A stretch of DNA of 64,000 nucleotides from Plasmodiophora brassicae (GCA_036867785.1 CP145425.1:1-64000), one strand, 5' to 3'. Positions 48,520 through 58,867 are shown, counted from the stretch's first letter. Notes: generated by a model from the letters alone, not told the origin. Made by a program: numbers and translations.

Positions 48520-48939
48520 ACTACTACTTAGCGTCGTCGTCGGCCGACCATGCACGACGCGGTCGTCGTGCCCCGGCTGGCTGGCTGGTGGGCGACAGAT
48601 TTAGATTGGCGAACCCCGCGTGACCGCGCCGCCCCTGGACGAACAGCGGCGCGCGTGGACAGATTACACACCGCCCCCCATCGATGGATTAATCGGTGCC
48701 AATTAATCGCGATCCGTCGTTGCCCCGCGGATTGTAGTGGTGGTGGTGGTGCCGGCCGACGCGGATAGGGATTGCGCCTCTCGGAGCATCAGGTGTCGCG
48801 GCGCATGGCGTTCGTCTTGCCAGGTGCAGGCACCCGAATGCGACGTCGTCGACCCTGCAGGGAGCGTCCGCCATGACGTCGACGCTGCACCTGCGCGCAA
48901 CACCGATGTCGCTTTAGACACCGTGTTCACGGACGACCC
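48520..48939. other. Spacer upstream of the triple-lipase gene
   Basis: Contains the likely promoter of the triple-lipase gene. No coding pattern seen. Confidence 0.55.
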
Positions 48940-49700
48940 AGGTGTTCAATTCTTTTGTGTCGGGCGTCTTGAGCGGGTCCAGAACCGAAAGAGTCGACCG
49001 CCGAGTCGTCCGTGAATTATTGCCGTGTTTCCGGGAACTCCGTCACCGCCTGCACGAGCCGTGCGTCGGGCGCAACAGGTACGTCTTCTTGGGGCCGTGC
49101 TCACGCAATGTCAAACAAACACCGGACGAAAGTGCTCGCTGGGCTTTCATTCGCGGATTGCTTGGTATGTATGTCTTGGCATTCTCGGCAACGGTTGACC
49201 AGCACTTCGATCGCATCATCCGATTGGGAGACCGCTTGCCTGAATACGGACTGACGATAAACTCCAAGAAGACGTACCTGGTACAGCGCGAGGTCACGGA
49301 CCTGGGTCATGGGCTCATGGCGAGTGGATCCAGCCCGACGCATGGCTCGTGCAGAAGAAGGCGCGCACTTCATAATCGAAACGGACCATCGCCCGTTGGA
49401 ATTCCTGCGCGAGGAACAAGATGATGCGCAGCTATGTCGAAACTAGGCCATGAGATAAATCCGGGCGCGTCGATGGCGAACGTGGACGCGTGGAACCGCG
49501 TCGAGTATCGACACCACCCCGGGGAACCCGAATGGATCCAGCGCTCGTGGAATCAGACTCGGATCAGGACGACGGCGGTGACGACTTATTACCGGGCGCG
49601 GCCGAGTGCTCGGCGTCCACGCTAGACGAGGCGGTGGGACGGTCCCGAATGTGGCGGGTCTCAGGGAGCGACAGCGGTCTGATCCAGTAGAGTCGGCTGG
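48940..49700 (+). mobile_element. Ty3/gypsy LTR-retrotransposon fossil (pol fragment)
   Basis: The plus strand carries remnants of a Ty3/gypsy polymerase: the end of the reverse transcriptase palm and connection (YGLTINSKKTYLVQREVTDL), then an RNase H piece (AHFIIETDHRPLEFLREE) and a possible start of the region after RNase H. The element is clearly broken and incomplete, with several breaks; no long terminal repeats were recognised at its edges. The match is recognisable but not fresh, so I take it as an old insertion. Confidence 0.7.
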
Positions 49701-50339
49701 CGGTGACCACACTCTTGGAAGACAACGAACGTCCGACCTGCTCAAAGGGCAGGCGAGCGAAAACAGCGTGTCGTCAAACCCCTGCAGACTTTCTCCAGTA
49801 CGTCATGCAAGCGACGCAAAGTTTAACCATTACGCCGGCGACCCCATCATCCACCGAAACCTTCGGCTTGCAAGGACGCTGTACCCGACAACGATCCGCG
49901 AAGAAACCGATGTCCTACGTATACGATATGACGGCTCATTGCCAACGCCCGATCGGTACCAGTCCGAGAAGGAGTTCAGCGGGAGTGGTGATCGTAATTC
50001 AGTATTAGACCCACGATCGGGCTGTGCCGAACTCATGACGTCGGTGACGCATTAGCACAGGGGCGCTCGCGATGAATACGTTGCGTCTGCGAAACCATCC
50101 GCCGCATGTTTCAGCAGCAAACTGGGCGGCCCGATGCACAAAGCAGACATGCGCGACAAAGCGTGCGGGTGCCGCGGGGGCAACTTGTCACTGCAACTGC
50201 AATGCCAACTGCGCGTCGGTATGTACCAAGCGACAGTGGGAGCTGCAGGCGCGATCGCGGATTGCGCGGGGTGCGCCACTCGCGACGCGCCCACCTGTGT
50301 GGGGGATCCGGCCTGCGAAAACGACGTACAGGCGGCAGG
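49701..50339. other. Spacer, possibly more retroelement debris
   Basis: A plus-strand reading continues past the retrotransposon fossil to about 50050 but shows no motif I can name. No LTR recognised. Confidence 0.35.
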
Positions 50340-51056
50340 ATGAGTACCTGGCCGGTCGTCGTCACCGCCAAGTCAATCAAGAAGGCGCTGCGCGTGCGCC
50401 GCGAGCTGATGGATTTCTGGTTCGGCGACGTGCGCCGGTTCAACTTCAGCATGGCCTCGATGGAGCGGGCGCAGGGCCTGTGGTTCCAGCGCGGCAAGAA
50501 CAGGGAGCAGAAGCGCGAGTTCGATAGCACGCTGCGGCGCGAGCATGAGCCGACGGTGATGAAGGCGAAACGCGGCGAGCTGCGTGACGACATCTGGAAG
50601 GACGAGGCGGAGGGGTCGCTGGCCTTCTGCGTCCTGTGCAACCAGGTCGCCAAATGCATGTACAGAGGCAAAGCGAAGGCGTTCGAGCTGGACCCGTTGG
50701 TGATCGATCGCGCCAAGCACGCCATCGACGTCGGCCACCAGCCGCAACTGCACCCGATCGAGCAGAACTTCCTGATGCTGCCGCTGGTGCACAGCGAGAA
50801 CATCGACGACCATCGCATCGCCCGCGACGGCTACGAGCGCGCCATCGACCAGGCCCGCAACGAGAAGTGCTACCCGTTCATCATCGACAACCTCGTCGGC
50901 TGCATTGAGTTCCTCGAGGAGCACACGCGCCTCCTGGAGCGATTCGGGCGGTACCCGCACCGGAACGATGTCCTCGGGCGCGAATCCACCATCGAGGAGT
51001 GCGACTACCTCGACGAGATCCGCGAACAGTTCTTCGGCGGCAATCCCAGAGTGTAA
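50340..51056 (+). CDS. DUF924 family protein
   Basis: A single-exon gene of 238 residues with the whole DUF924 (PF06041) signature: LMDFWFGDVRRFNFSMASME, LHPIEQNFLMLPLVHSEN, and LERFGRYPHRNDVLGRESTI. The family is all-helical and TPR-like, common in bacteria and also present in fungi and other eukaryotes; its biochemical role is not established. The ATG at 50340 (MSTWPVVVT) is chosen because the family match begins within twenty residues of it; the frame is open upstream, but that stretch is Arg/Ser-rich and unlike the family. No introns, unlike most neighbours. Confidence 0.85.
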   Translation: MSTWPVVVTAKSIKKALRVRRELMDFWFGDVRRFNFSMASMERAQGLWFQRGKNREQKREFDSTLRREHEPTVMKAKRGELRDDIWKDEAEGSLAFCVLCNQVAKCMYRGKAKAFELDPLVIDRAKHAIDVGHQPQLHPIEQNFLMLPLVHSENIDDHRIARDGYERAIDQARNEKCYPFIIDNLVGCIEFLEEHTRLLERFGRYPHRNDVLGRESTIEECDYLDEIREQFFGGNPRV

Positions 51057-51104
51057 TAGACGGCGACCATCATAGAGTCATGGTCATCATCATCATCGTC
51101 GTCA

Positions 51105-51948
51105 TCAGCACCGCTTCTCCTTGCCCGACGCCGACGACGACACCATCCATGTGATGACGGCCGTGGACACCACGTTGCCGTTGCCGTCGCGAAGGGTGAC
51201 GTCGACCGGGAACGGCGTCCCAGCGGCGATGCGGGTGGTGTCGGCGCGCGCCTCCGCCACGACCGTGCCGCGTGCCTTGGCGACGTACTTGGCCGACATG
51301 TCGACGATGATGGCGCGTAGGCCGTCGGGTAGGTCGTGCAGGACGAGCAGGCCGGATGCCAGCTCGGCCGCGTTCATCAGGGCCACCGCATGGATCGACC
51401 TGCGCATGCAGCGTCGACGTCTGTCAGCTGGCGGAACGTGCAACCGATAGCTATGGCAGCCTCATGCGTCGTACCTGAACGGGTTTCGGTTCGACGTGCG
51501 GTCTGGCAGGGAGACTTGCGCGTACCCGGATCCGATCACGTCAACCTATGTACGTACGAGACCAGACATATCAAACAGGGCGGTACGTCGGCGAGGGCGC
51601 AGAACAGCAGGGTCATACGCTGGGGCGGACGGATCCGGAGTAGGGCGAGACCCAGGCGACCAGGTGGGTGAACGTGGCGCGGCCTGGCGCGCCCAGGCCG
51701 TTGCAGGCCGCCCAGAGCGACTTCACGCTGTACGCCCCGGTCGTGATGCACGCCCACAGCTGGACGACGATCGACATGACATGGCGGGCCGCTACCCAGA
51801 CGCGGTCGAGTGCACACGGTATCGCCTGCGCCAACGCCATTTGCGACCCCCTCCGGCTGCGCGGCCACTGTATCAGTCGACCGTCGACGCCGTGGGCCGT
51901 TCGGCGACGGCGTCCGGCCCCGTCACCGGCAGCGCACGAACGATGCTC
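51105..51948 (-). CDS. DUF4442-type hotdog-fold (thioesterase-like) protein
   Basis: The last two exons read as a hotdog-fold domain of the DUF4442/YiiD-C type: GSGYAQVSLPDRTSNRNPF, then SIHAVALMNAAELASGLLVL, RAIIVDMSAKYVAKARGTVV and GNGNVVSTAVITWMVSS. The NRN-H motif and AE-x-ASG helix are those seen across acyl-CoA thioesterase-like proteins; the exact substrate is unknown. An N-terminal exon (WAACNGLGAPGRATFTHLVA, WVSPYSGSV) starts at an ATG at about 51840 or, with another intron, at 51948. Introns lie near 51.6 and 51.43 kb. It is convergent with the DUF924 gene only 48 bases away. Confidence 0.7.
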
Positions 51949-53224
51949 ATGGTCTTCTAGGTAGACGCTGCCCGGGCCGCCGATCCGGTCACTCGCTCGG
52001 GACAGTGCAACGTGTGCGCTGGTTTGTCTTTGGGGCTGCTACGTTGGCAGGACCGCTCTGAAAGAGCAACGCCACCACAGGGAACCCATGGGGCGCAATC
52101 GGGGTCAATGGCCGTACCCTGCCCAACACTTCTTGACCGCATCGGCATCGCCCATTCGTTTGAGGGCAGAGCAAGTGGGGGAACTTCGAGCAACCGTCGT
52201 ACTGTCCGGGGCGCTTGCACCAACGGGCGTATCGAAAAGCGAAGCGACATTGGAGGGCGAACAGTGTCAATGGTAATTTGTGTAAAGTTGTTACGATCCA
52301 AGAGCATGTTACAATGCAAGAGCGCCCTCCTCCTCAAGCGAGGACTTGGCGTGTACGGCGGTATCGCAAGTAAGGGAACCTCGCGCACAGGTCGAGCTGA
52401 CCAAGGTGCTCGCACTAACGGGCGTGTTCTGGTAATACCCGATGCCCGCGTACCTGGGCCGTTCCATAGGGTGATGCAGGAATGCATAGAAGACGCCCAT
52501 CGACGTACAGCATGTCGTGCAGCCGACGCGGCTGATCAGGCCTTGGAACACCTACAGATAAAACACAACGTGTTAACAGAAACCCAATGGAAATGTACAC
52601 ACCCAGGACCAACCCCGCAACTCAGTGAATGGGACGTTTGGCATCGATCCAGGGTGTCGGGGATCTTTGTTTGAACCGTTCTCCATGGAATTTGCTGTTG
52701 TAGAGTGGTTAAGACGTACAATTCACCTGGAAAACGGACACTGCCTACCCGATCACATCGATTCTCGGGAGACAACAAAAGGAGTACACGTATCTGAATA
52801 TATTTGAGCCAAACGATGCAATGAACAATGAGGAATAAAACAGTACGGCGACAACGTCTTTAGTTTGCTAACCTGATCTGGCGTCGCCGCAGAAGAATTT
52901 TCAGGACGCGTGGAATTCACTTATCCTAGAAGACAGGTAGGATCCCAGAATCCAAGCACGTGCGCAACTACGACGTCAGATTGACAAATACAAGAGTGTG
53001 CATTCGTGTTCGCGACCCATACCAAGCAGAACACGTTTACATGTGTGGCCTCGCAAGTAATACGGGCAGGTACAAGACCAAGAGTGCGAGCATGACGAGC
53101 AGATTTCCCAAACTCTGCATGGCCTATCGGCAGAGACCTAAACAGAGCTAGCAATGAAGAGCGATACAGCGAAGCAGCGATGTACGAAATCTGCTCCGTG
53201 TCTTACTTGAAGAAAATCGCGCTT
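51949..53224. other. 1.3 kb gene-poor, less GC-rich stretch
   Basis: Base composition drops toward equal AT and GC here, unlike the GC-rich genes around it. No family-like gene is seen. It contains a diverged direct repeat (see next entry) and leads into a large inverted repeat, so it is probably made of old mobile or rearranged sequence. Confidence 0.5.
52170..52430. repeat. Diverged direct repeat, two copies of about 65 bases
   Basis: Bases at about 52170-52235 (GCAAGTGGGGGAACTTCGAG to CACCAACGGGCGTATC) resemble those at about 52366-52430 (GCAAGTAAGGGAACCTCGCG to CACTAACGGGCGTGTT). Both can be read as related peptides, LRATVVLSGALAPTGV and RAQVELTKVLALTGV, so they may be a duplicated coding segment. 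Confidence 0.5.
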
Positions 53225-53490
53225 ATGTTCGTTACTCTTCAAGATGTTTACAACGTCAAGGCGAAGTTCGATTTCCTCGCCAATCTCGGGCAGCGAGAAG
53301 CAGTGCGCGTTGACATTCTTGTTCAGGAGCTTCGTAAGGAGCTTCACGACCACAAAAGTACAGGATCGTGAAGCTCCTTACGAAGCTCCTGAACCAGAAT
53401 GTCAACGCGCACTGCTTCTCGCTACCCGAGATTGGCGAGGAAATCGAACTTCGCTTTGACGTTGTAAACATCTTGAAGAGTAACGAACAT
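53225..53490. repeat. Near-perfect 125-base inverted repeat with 16-base loop
   Basis: Left arm 53225-53349 is the reverse complement of right arm 53366-53490, with about three mismatches seen over the arm length. Similarity stops abruptly at both outer ends. The left arm reads open on the plus strand (FDFLANLGQREAVRVDILVQ), and the right arm reads as the same peptide on the minus strand. A transcript would fold into a long hairpin. Confidence 0.9.
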
Positions 53491-53528
53491 ATCTCGTGAA
53501 GGCGCCTGAGGAAACCACGCATCAGATA

Positions 53529-54414
53529 CTATGCACATTTACAAGGGGCATCGAATACCTGTTGCAGGTCTTCGCGTCGGTTGCGATCGCGTAGAAGCGC
53601 GTTGCATGAGGCAACAAAAGTCGGGGTCGGCACACCCTGTTCCAATGGTACCTGAATACTGAGTATCATTGATTTGGGCAGCCTCATGAAGCCGACACTC
53701 TCGGTAAGCGGATCATGCCCCGAATGAGTGTCATAAAAGACGACGTCAACGGAACCATCTGGGAGACTCTTCAGAAAAATATGGGAAGCACACGACGACT
53801 CCAGCTTGCACGTTGGCTTCTGGTATGGGCGGGAGGCGAGATGATCGCCACCAAATTCGTACGACCGCTCTGTGTATGGATGTCTTCCAGACCTTCGGCA
53901 AACCCAAGTCTGTGAGAACGAACCATCGGTACAGAAGCTCTGGTCATTCAGCTGGATGAATCGTGCCTTGTTCGTCTTCCATAAGGACTCGATCCAACTT
54001 TTGGCATAATCATACGAGTCGAATCGCAAGGCTTGCTGCGGCAGGCAATGCTGGTGAACCTGAAGTACATTACTGTCAATACAACGTAGGCACTCGAATA
54101 ATGTCGCCATACAGTTTCAACGTGATATTTCAGTCGCGAAAACTCGAAGATACCGTCAACGTCACCGAATGGGCACGCAAAAGGGGCTTTGGATAATTCA
54201 CTGGCTTGGGCGGGATCATAAGCAGCAGAACTCCCGTCTCGTGAATCGCGATAAGCACGGTCAAGGTGCCGGCGCAGGCTATCCATATCTTTGAGCATGC
54301 TGGGACATTGATGGCAAGTCGCGGACGACTGTCGCTGTGCGACGTCTTCATATGACATGTCAACTTCTTCTTCTCAGGGAACGTTTCCGAGCACACGCTG
54401 CATGCCAATGCCAT
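53529..54414 (-). CDS. C2H2 zinc-finger / FAR1-like DNA-binding protein
   Basis: From the ATG at 54414 a C2H2 finger (CSVCSETFPEKKKLTCHMKT), a second (CHQCPSMLKDMDSLRRHLDR) and a third split by a 53-base intron (FACPFGDVDGIFEF, then LKYHVET joined to VHQH) are followed by a domain like the FAR1/FLYWCH (WRKY-GCM1) zinc fold: WIESLWKTNKARFIQ, CRRSGRHPYTER, CKLESSCASHIFL, VVFYDTHSGHDP. In other genomes this pairing comes from Mutator-like DNA transposases. Fingers one and two lie in different frames with no good intron, so the gene may be damaged. No transposase catalytic core follows, because the inverted repeat begins just downstream. Confidence 0.55.
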
Positions 54415-54429
54415 GCTAGCAACCAAGTT

Positions 54430-55200
54430 TGACGCGAAACCAAGTTCGACGCGAAATCGAGGCCGCGTCACGGAGCTGCCGAGACCCAGCAGCACGGTGG
54501 ACGGACGGACGGTATTTCCCGTTCAAGTGCGCGAACCTGGAGGTGCGCCCACCCAGTCGCACCTCCAGGTTCGCCATGAGGACGCGCTCGCCGGCTACCC
54601 GGTTCTTGAAGAAATCCAGCGGGTCGGCCCGATCGGTAAACTTGTCAACGTGCCGGCGTTTACGTGTTCGGCTCTGCAATGACAAATACTGGCCTAGGCC
54701 GGGACCGCACAAGACAATGATGGACGGTGTACGTACAGCGTGCCGACCCATCGGGTGATAATTCCAGCGACATTGGCATCAGCGCGAACCTATCCCATCT
54801 CGACGAAAAGGCCGTTCGCCACGTTCCACTTCGTGATCGCATCGGCAGCTTGCAGCCTGCTGATCGCTTCACACATGATCTGCAAACGAACTTGGCTGCT
54901 GCAATGGAGTCAGAGCGTCCCAGGTTATGTCCTGTAGTACGGGCCGGACGGTCAACTGAGTGCCGGGTCGATCGGAACGTCCGCTGCCTGGAGAGGTCGC
55001 AGAAACGTGCTCATCGGGTCCAACTCCAGCGTGTCGGGCGCGGGCCCAGCGTCGACGCGAGGTTGTGCAGCTGGTGGTTTGCGGTCGGTATCCGAGAGCC
55101 GGCATCGAACGGACTCGTCGTCGACCCGCTCGCCTGTCAATTCTTCGGGTCGTTCTGCAGCGGATAGGCAATGACGCAACGTGGTTGGCTTCAACGTTGG
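54430..55200 (-). CDS. Unrecognised multi-exon gene or gene remnant
   Basis: The minus strand reads as several short coding-like stretches: TLELDPMSTFLRPLQAADVP, then LTVRPVLQDITWDALTPLQQ in a shifted frame, AISRLQAADAITKWNVANGL, and DKFTDRADPLDFFKNRVAGE. The first two match an inverted copy at 55245-55410. Relative to that copy, this one lacks about four bases at the join, which breaks the frame, so it is probably the decayed copy. The family is not recognised. Confidence 0.35.
54531..54574. repeat. 17-base perfect hairpin
   Basis: GCGAACCTGGAGGTGCG at 54531-54547 is the exact reverse complement of 54558-54574, with a 10-base loop. It may be a structured element or the trace of a small inverted duplication. 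Confidence 0.85.
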
Positions 55201-55410
55201 GGCGACCAGAAGATGCCGGCTGCGAAAGACCCACTACATGCACAACATCGCGTCGACGCTGGCGCCCGACAAGCTGGAGTTGGACCCGCTGATCACGTTT
55301 CTGCGACCTCTAAAGGCACCGGACGTTCCGATCGGCCCGGCACTCACATTGTTGACTGTTCGGCCCGTACTACAAGACAGAACCTGGGACGAGTTCACGT
55401 CCGAAGCGTC
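54905..55410. repeat. Inverted duplication of a coding segment (arms about 160 bases)
   Basis: The segment at about 54905-55080 is the diverged reverse complement of about 55245-55410; both encode the LELDP-x-x-TFLRPL motif and VRPVLQD. Identity by eye is roughly 85 percent with small gaps. The arms are separated by about 165 bases of unrelated sequence. Confidence 0.75.
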
Positions 55411-56125
55411 TGGCGGTTCCGTTTGTTGCAGCGGACGTCCCATCGTCTATAACGTCCGAGATTGCTGATCCGGTGCACGCTGCTGTTCTACCATGGCGGT
55501 ATCGGCAATCGCGGCGTTCGCTACGCGGTCGACCGAATGCTGGGGCCTCGGTACACCGGCGCGTAATCGAGCATTGAACCGGCCCGATTCCACAGGGTTT
55601 GGCGGACAACGATATTGACGCCGCCGTTGGCGACGTCAGCCGCATGGATCTGAAGAACCATCGGCAACTCTACCTGCTGCACAGCAAGCTAAACTGGTCG
55701 ACCAGGCTACCCGCAACGTTTCTCTGCATCAGTGACGACGTGGGTGACTGGCACTGCAGTCTGGGTCAACATGGAGTCGCGGCGGGGGGAGCCGAGACGT
55801 GTTGCCGACATCGCGTATGAGGTTCTGGCGCGCGTGCTACCAACACGTACGTCCGAACATTCCGTATGGTCCGATACCAACAGGAATGACAGTCGATGAT
55901 GAGGAGTGCTGTTCGTTGGTCGGCGCGGTGACCCTGGCAGTGATGACCCTCATTGTTCTTGATGCGCGCAGCTTGCTGGACAAGACAACATCGAAAGTCG
56001 TCTCTAGCATCATCCTTGCCGTCATTCTGTGCTTGATTGTTTTCAAGGCGTCTATGATCGTTCGCCGAGAATGGTTCGCCAGGACGCAGACCAACACGCC
56101 TGATGAATACGCTCAGCTACTGTAA
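55181..56125 (+). CDS. Unrecognised gene with two C-terminal membrane helices
   Basis: Plus-strand exons begin with the copy of the duplicated segment (KLELDPLITFLRPLKAPDVP, LLTVRPVLQDRTWDEFT), continue with ADNDIDAAVGDVSRMDLKNH and YLLHSKLNWSTRLPATFLC at about 55600, and end in a clear C-terminus with two hydrophobic helices (SLVGAVTLAVMTLIVLDA and VVSSIILAVILCLIVFKA) and a polar tail. Exon borders are not resolved, and the first part may belong to a different gene from the last. No family recognised. Confidence 0.4.
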
Positions 56126-56810
56126 GATGACCGTTGTTGAGCTCTCTAGTTCATAAATCGTGCCCAGCATGAGTGTCCGAGAGTGATCATGTGCATAAGG
56201 ATGTAGATGTCCGCCCGGTTGTCGCGAGCTCTTGTCGAAAGGAATGATAGTTCGATTCACGCTGCGTCGTAGCGAGTCGGCGCATCTATGTTTTACGCCC
56301 TGGTCCGCGTGTACACGCAGGCACATAATTGACGGCGATGGACGCGAGAGGTTCGCTGGGAATTGGCGCGACCAGATGCCTAACGACGTGCGTGCTGCGA
56401 TGCCCTGCATGCGCGCGTTGCTCGTCTGGTATTAGTTTCCATGGTCGACACTCCGGCAGGGGGATATCGTTGTCGGTGCCCTCGATCGGCAACGGGCGCC
56501 GCGCCCTGCACCGACTGCAGTACTGACCGCTGCTGTTCGGCACCGACTGACGCCAGGACGACCTGCAGGGTCGGTGTACGCGCGCGTCGACCTGGTCTGC
56601 TTGTACTGCAGCCTTGTTCTGTTTGAGACGATGTGCCGGCAGGAGATGTCTTGTGACTGGGCCAGGATAGGCGTTAGAGGTGGAAGCGGGACACCCGATC
56701 GAGGCACCGGGGCAGGACCCTGCTTCCGCAGCAGGCGGCTTTGTGCTATGCTATCTGCCTAGGTACACATTCATCTACGGTATCTCCCTCTGGACAGGTG
56801 TGGGAGGCGC
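56126..56810. other. Spacer upstream of the RhoGAP gene
   Basis: No family-like coding. It may contain a 5' non-coding exon of the RhoGAP gene. Confidence 0.5.
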
Positions 56811-58724
56811 GTGCCCCGGTTGCTGGCATATCGGGTTGCGGTGGTGGGCGCGCCCGCCTCACGACGTCGAATGGAGGGCGCGCTGGAGAAGTTGACGAAC
56901 AACAAGCTCGGGCTGAACTACTACCAGAAACGGTACTTCCGCCTCGAATGGTCCCGCCTGCGCTACTTCGAGCGGGCCGACGACGAGACCGAGAAGGGCG
57001 TCATCGACCTGGCCGAACTGCATGGCGCCTACCTGTCCGACGATGACGCCAGCCGGCGCACCCTGGTCCTGCTGTTCGGCTCGCGGTCGCTGCTGCTGCT
57101 GGCACCCGACCCCGAGGAAGCGCGCGCCTGGATCCTGAACCTGCGAACGTACACGTCGCGAGCGGACCCGTCCGCCCCGGTGCGCATGCCGGCCCACATC
57201 GTCCGGGCCCTGTTGCAACTCGTCCGCCTGTGCCGCGACAATGGCGGCGCCAACCAGGAAGGCCTGTTCCGGGTCCCGGGGCGCGCCTCGCTCATCAAAT
57301 CCATCTGCCGGTCGGCGTACCTGAACCGACCGGACGTCGTGACGGCCGACGAGGCCCGCGACGTCGAGTCGACGGCCGGCGCCATCAAGCGCCTGCTCTG
57401 GACGCTGCCGGAGCCGCTGTTCACGGCCGCGTCCGTCACGCCGATGACGCAGGCGACGGCGCCGGGCCAGGTCCGGGCGCTCCTGTCCAGCATGCCGACC
57501 GACAACCGGGCCGTCATCCACGACCTGTTCGGCCTGCTGCGCGACGTCTGCGCGAACACGACGACGACCAAGATGTCGCCGGCGTCGCTGGCCATCTGCT
57601 TCGCGCCCTGCCTGTCCGGGGCCGAACGCGGCGACATCCTCGACATGAAGCCGCTGTTCGAGATCCTCGTCAACCAGTACGACGACGTGTTCGACGGCGT
57701 CGCGTACGAGCGCGCGTCGGCCGGCGACGACGACGAATCCCTGGGGAACATCACGCGCCTCAAGTCGACGTCGTCGGCCCGCATCATGAACCAGCTGCTG
57801 GCGTCGACCGGCGGCGACGCCAAGGGCACGCTGCGTCGGACGCGCACCCGGGTCATGGACACGTTGCGGGTGGGCGCCAGCGGGACGACCAAGGTGCGCC
57901 CGGCGATGCCGACGTTCGACTCGGCGGCGGCGGTGGCGAACGTGCCGGCGGCCAAGTCGCGCCCGTCGTTCATCTCGACGTTGTTCACGACGGGCCGGGG
58001 CAGCATCGCCGCCCTAGGGCGCCCGGCCGTCGAGCAGAGCAAGCCGGCGTCGGTGGCGCCTGCCCCCGCCCAGGAGTACGTCAGCAGGAGCATGTCGGGG
58101 ATGACGATCGTGCCGCGGTCGCCCAAGCCGCCGCCGGACACGGTCGCCGCCCTGGCGCTGCCGGACGCGCCGCCGGTCCCCGCCCACATCGCGAGGCAGC
58201 TGGACAGCCTACGCGATCAGGTTCGCGAGCTCGAGGAGCGCTGCAAGTACTGGAGGAAGGAGGCGGAGACGGCACAGGCCGAGCTGGCCGCGTTCAGAGC
58301 GGGCGGGCCCGTCGCCAAGGCGGACCCGCTGGCACCCAGGAAGGTCGCCACCGTGGTCAACCCGAGGACGCAGCGCCCCTCGGAGGCGGGGCAGGGACCG
58401 GCGGCCGCCCAACACGAGCGGTCGCTGTCGTCGCTCCACAAGCAGGAGTCGGTGGCGACGAACACGTCCGATGAGCTGTCCAGCGACGACGACGACGACG
58501 ACGACGCCGACGATGACCCGCCGACGGCCAAGACCATCAGCCGGTACGAATCCGCGCAGGCCGGCCCGCCCCTGCTGGCATCCAGGTCGACCGACAACGC
58601 CAAGGACGCGCTCAACAGCACGCTCAGCTCGGATAGCAGCAGCAGTCTGAGCGACGGCGACGCCGTTGACGAACCGGAACGGGCGGCACCGAGGTTAGAC
58701 GCCGTCCGGGCGACACTGGAATGA
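56811..58724 (+). CDS. PH-RhoGAP protein with coiled coil
   Basis: A GTPase-activating protein for Rho-family GTPases. A pleckstrin-homology domain comes first (MEGALEKLTNNKLG, YYQKRYFRLEWSRLRYFER), then RhoGAP with the arginine finger in QEGLFRVPG, the motif GAIKRLLWTLPEPLFT and the helix KMSPASLAICFAPCL. A disordered region, a short coiled coil (LDSLRDQVRELEERCKYWRK) and an acidic Ser/Asp tail follow. The frame is open from 56811; the ATG at 56871, at the very start of the PH domain, is the likelier start. No intron is needed in 1.9 kb. Confidence 0.9.
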   Translation: MPRLLAYRVAVVGAPASRRRMEGALEKLTNNKLGLNYYQKRYFRLEWSRLRYFERADDETEKGVIDLAELHGAYLSDDDASRRTLVLLFGSRSLLLLAPDPEEARAWILNLRTYTSRADPSAPVRMPAHIVRALLQLVRLCRDNGGANQEGLFRVPGRASLIKSICRSAYLNRPDVVTADEARDVESTAGAIKRLLWTLPEPLFTAASVTPMTQATAPGQVRALLSSMPTDNRAVIHDLFGLLRDVCANTTTTKMSPASLAICFAPCLSGAERGDILDMKPLFEILVNQYDDVFDGVAYERASAGDDDESLGNITRLKSTSSARIMNQLLASTGGDAKGTLRRTRTRVMDTLRVGASGTTKVRPAMPTFDSAAAVANVPAAKSRPSFISTLFTTGRGSIAALGRPAVEQSKPASVAPAPAQEYVSRSMSGMTIVPRSPKPPPDTVAALALPDAPPVPAHIARQLDSLRDQVRELEERCKYWRKEAETAQAELAAFRAGGPVAKADPLAPRKVATVVNPRTQRPSEAGQGPAAAQHERSLSSLHKQESVATNTSDELSSDDDDDDDADDDPPTAKTISRYESAQAGPPLLASRSTDNAKDALNSTLSSDSSSSLSDGDAVDEPERAAPRLDAVRATLE

Positions 58725-58867
58725 ATAACGGCAGTATAGTCGGAGCTGGGATGCCGGGCGTCCTCAGCAACAGGTCGTGACTGAGGGCATCCCAGGTGCA
58801 GGCCCGCAGCAGAGTACCTGCTCGCAGCATGTTTATTGTGGGGCAGAGCCGCGCCGAAGAGGCCGGG

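Noticed and set aside
57230-58474. Second plus-strand frame of 414 codons inside the RhoGAP gene
   Set aside because: It is a frame-shifted shadow of the RhoGAP coding sequence, rich in Arg/Ala/Gly/Pro, without motifs.
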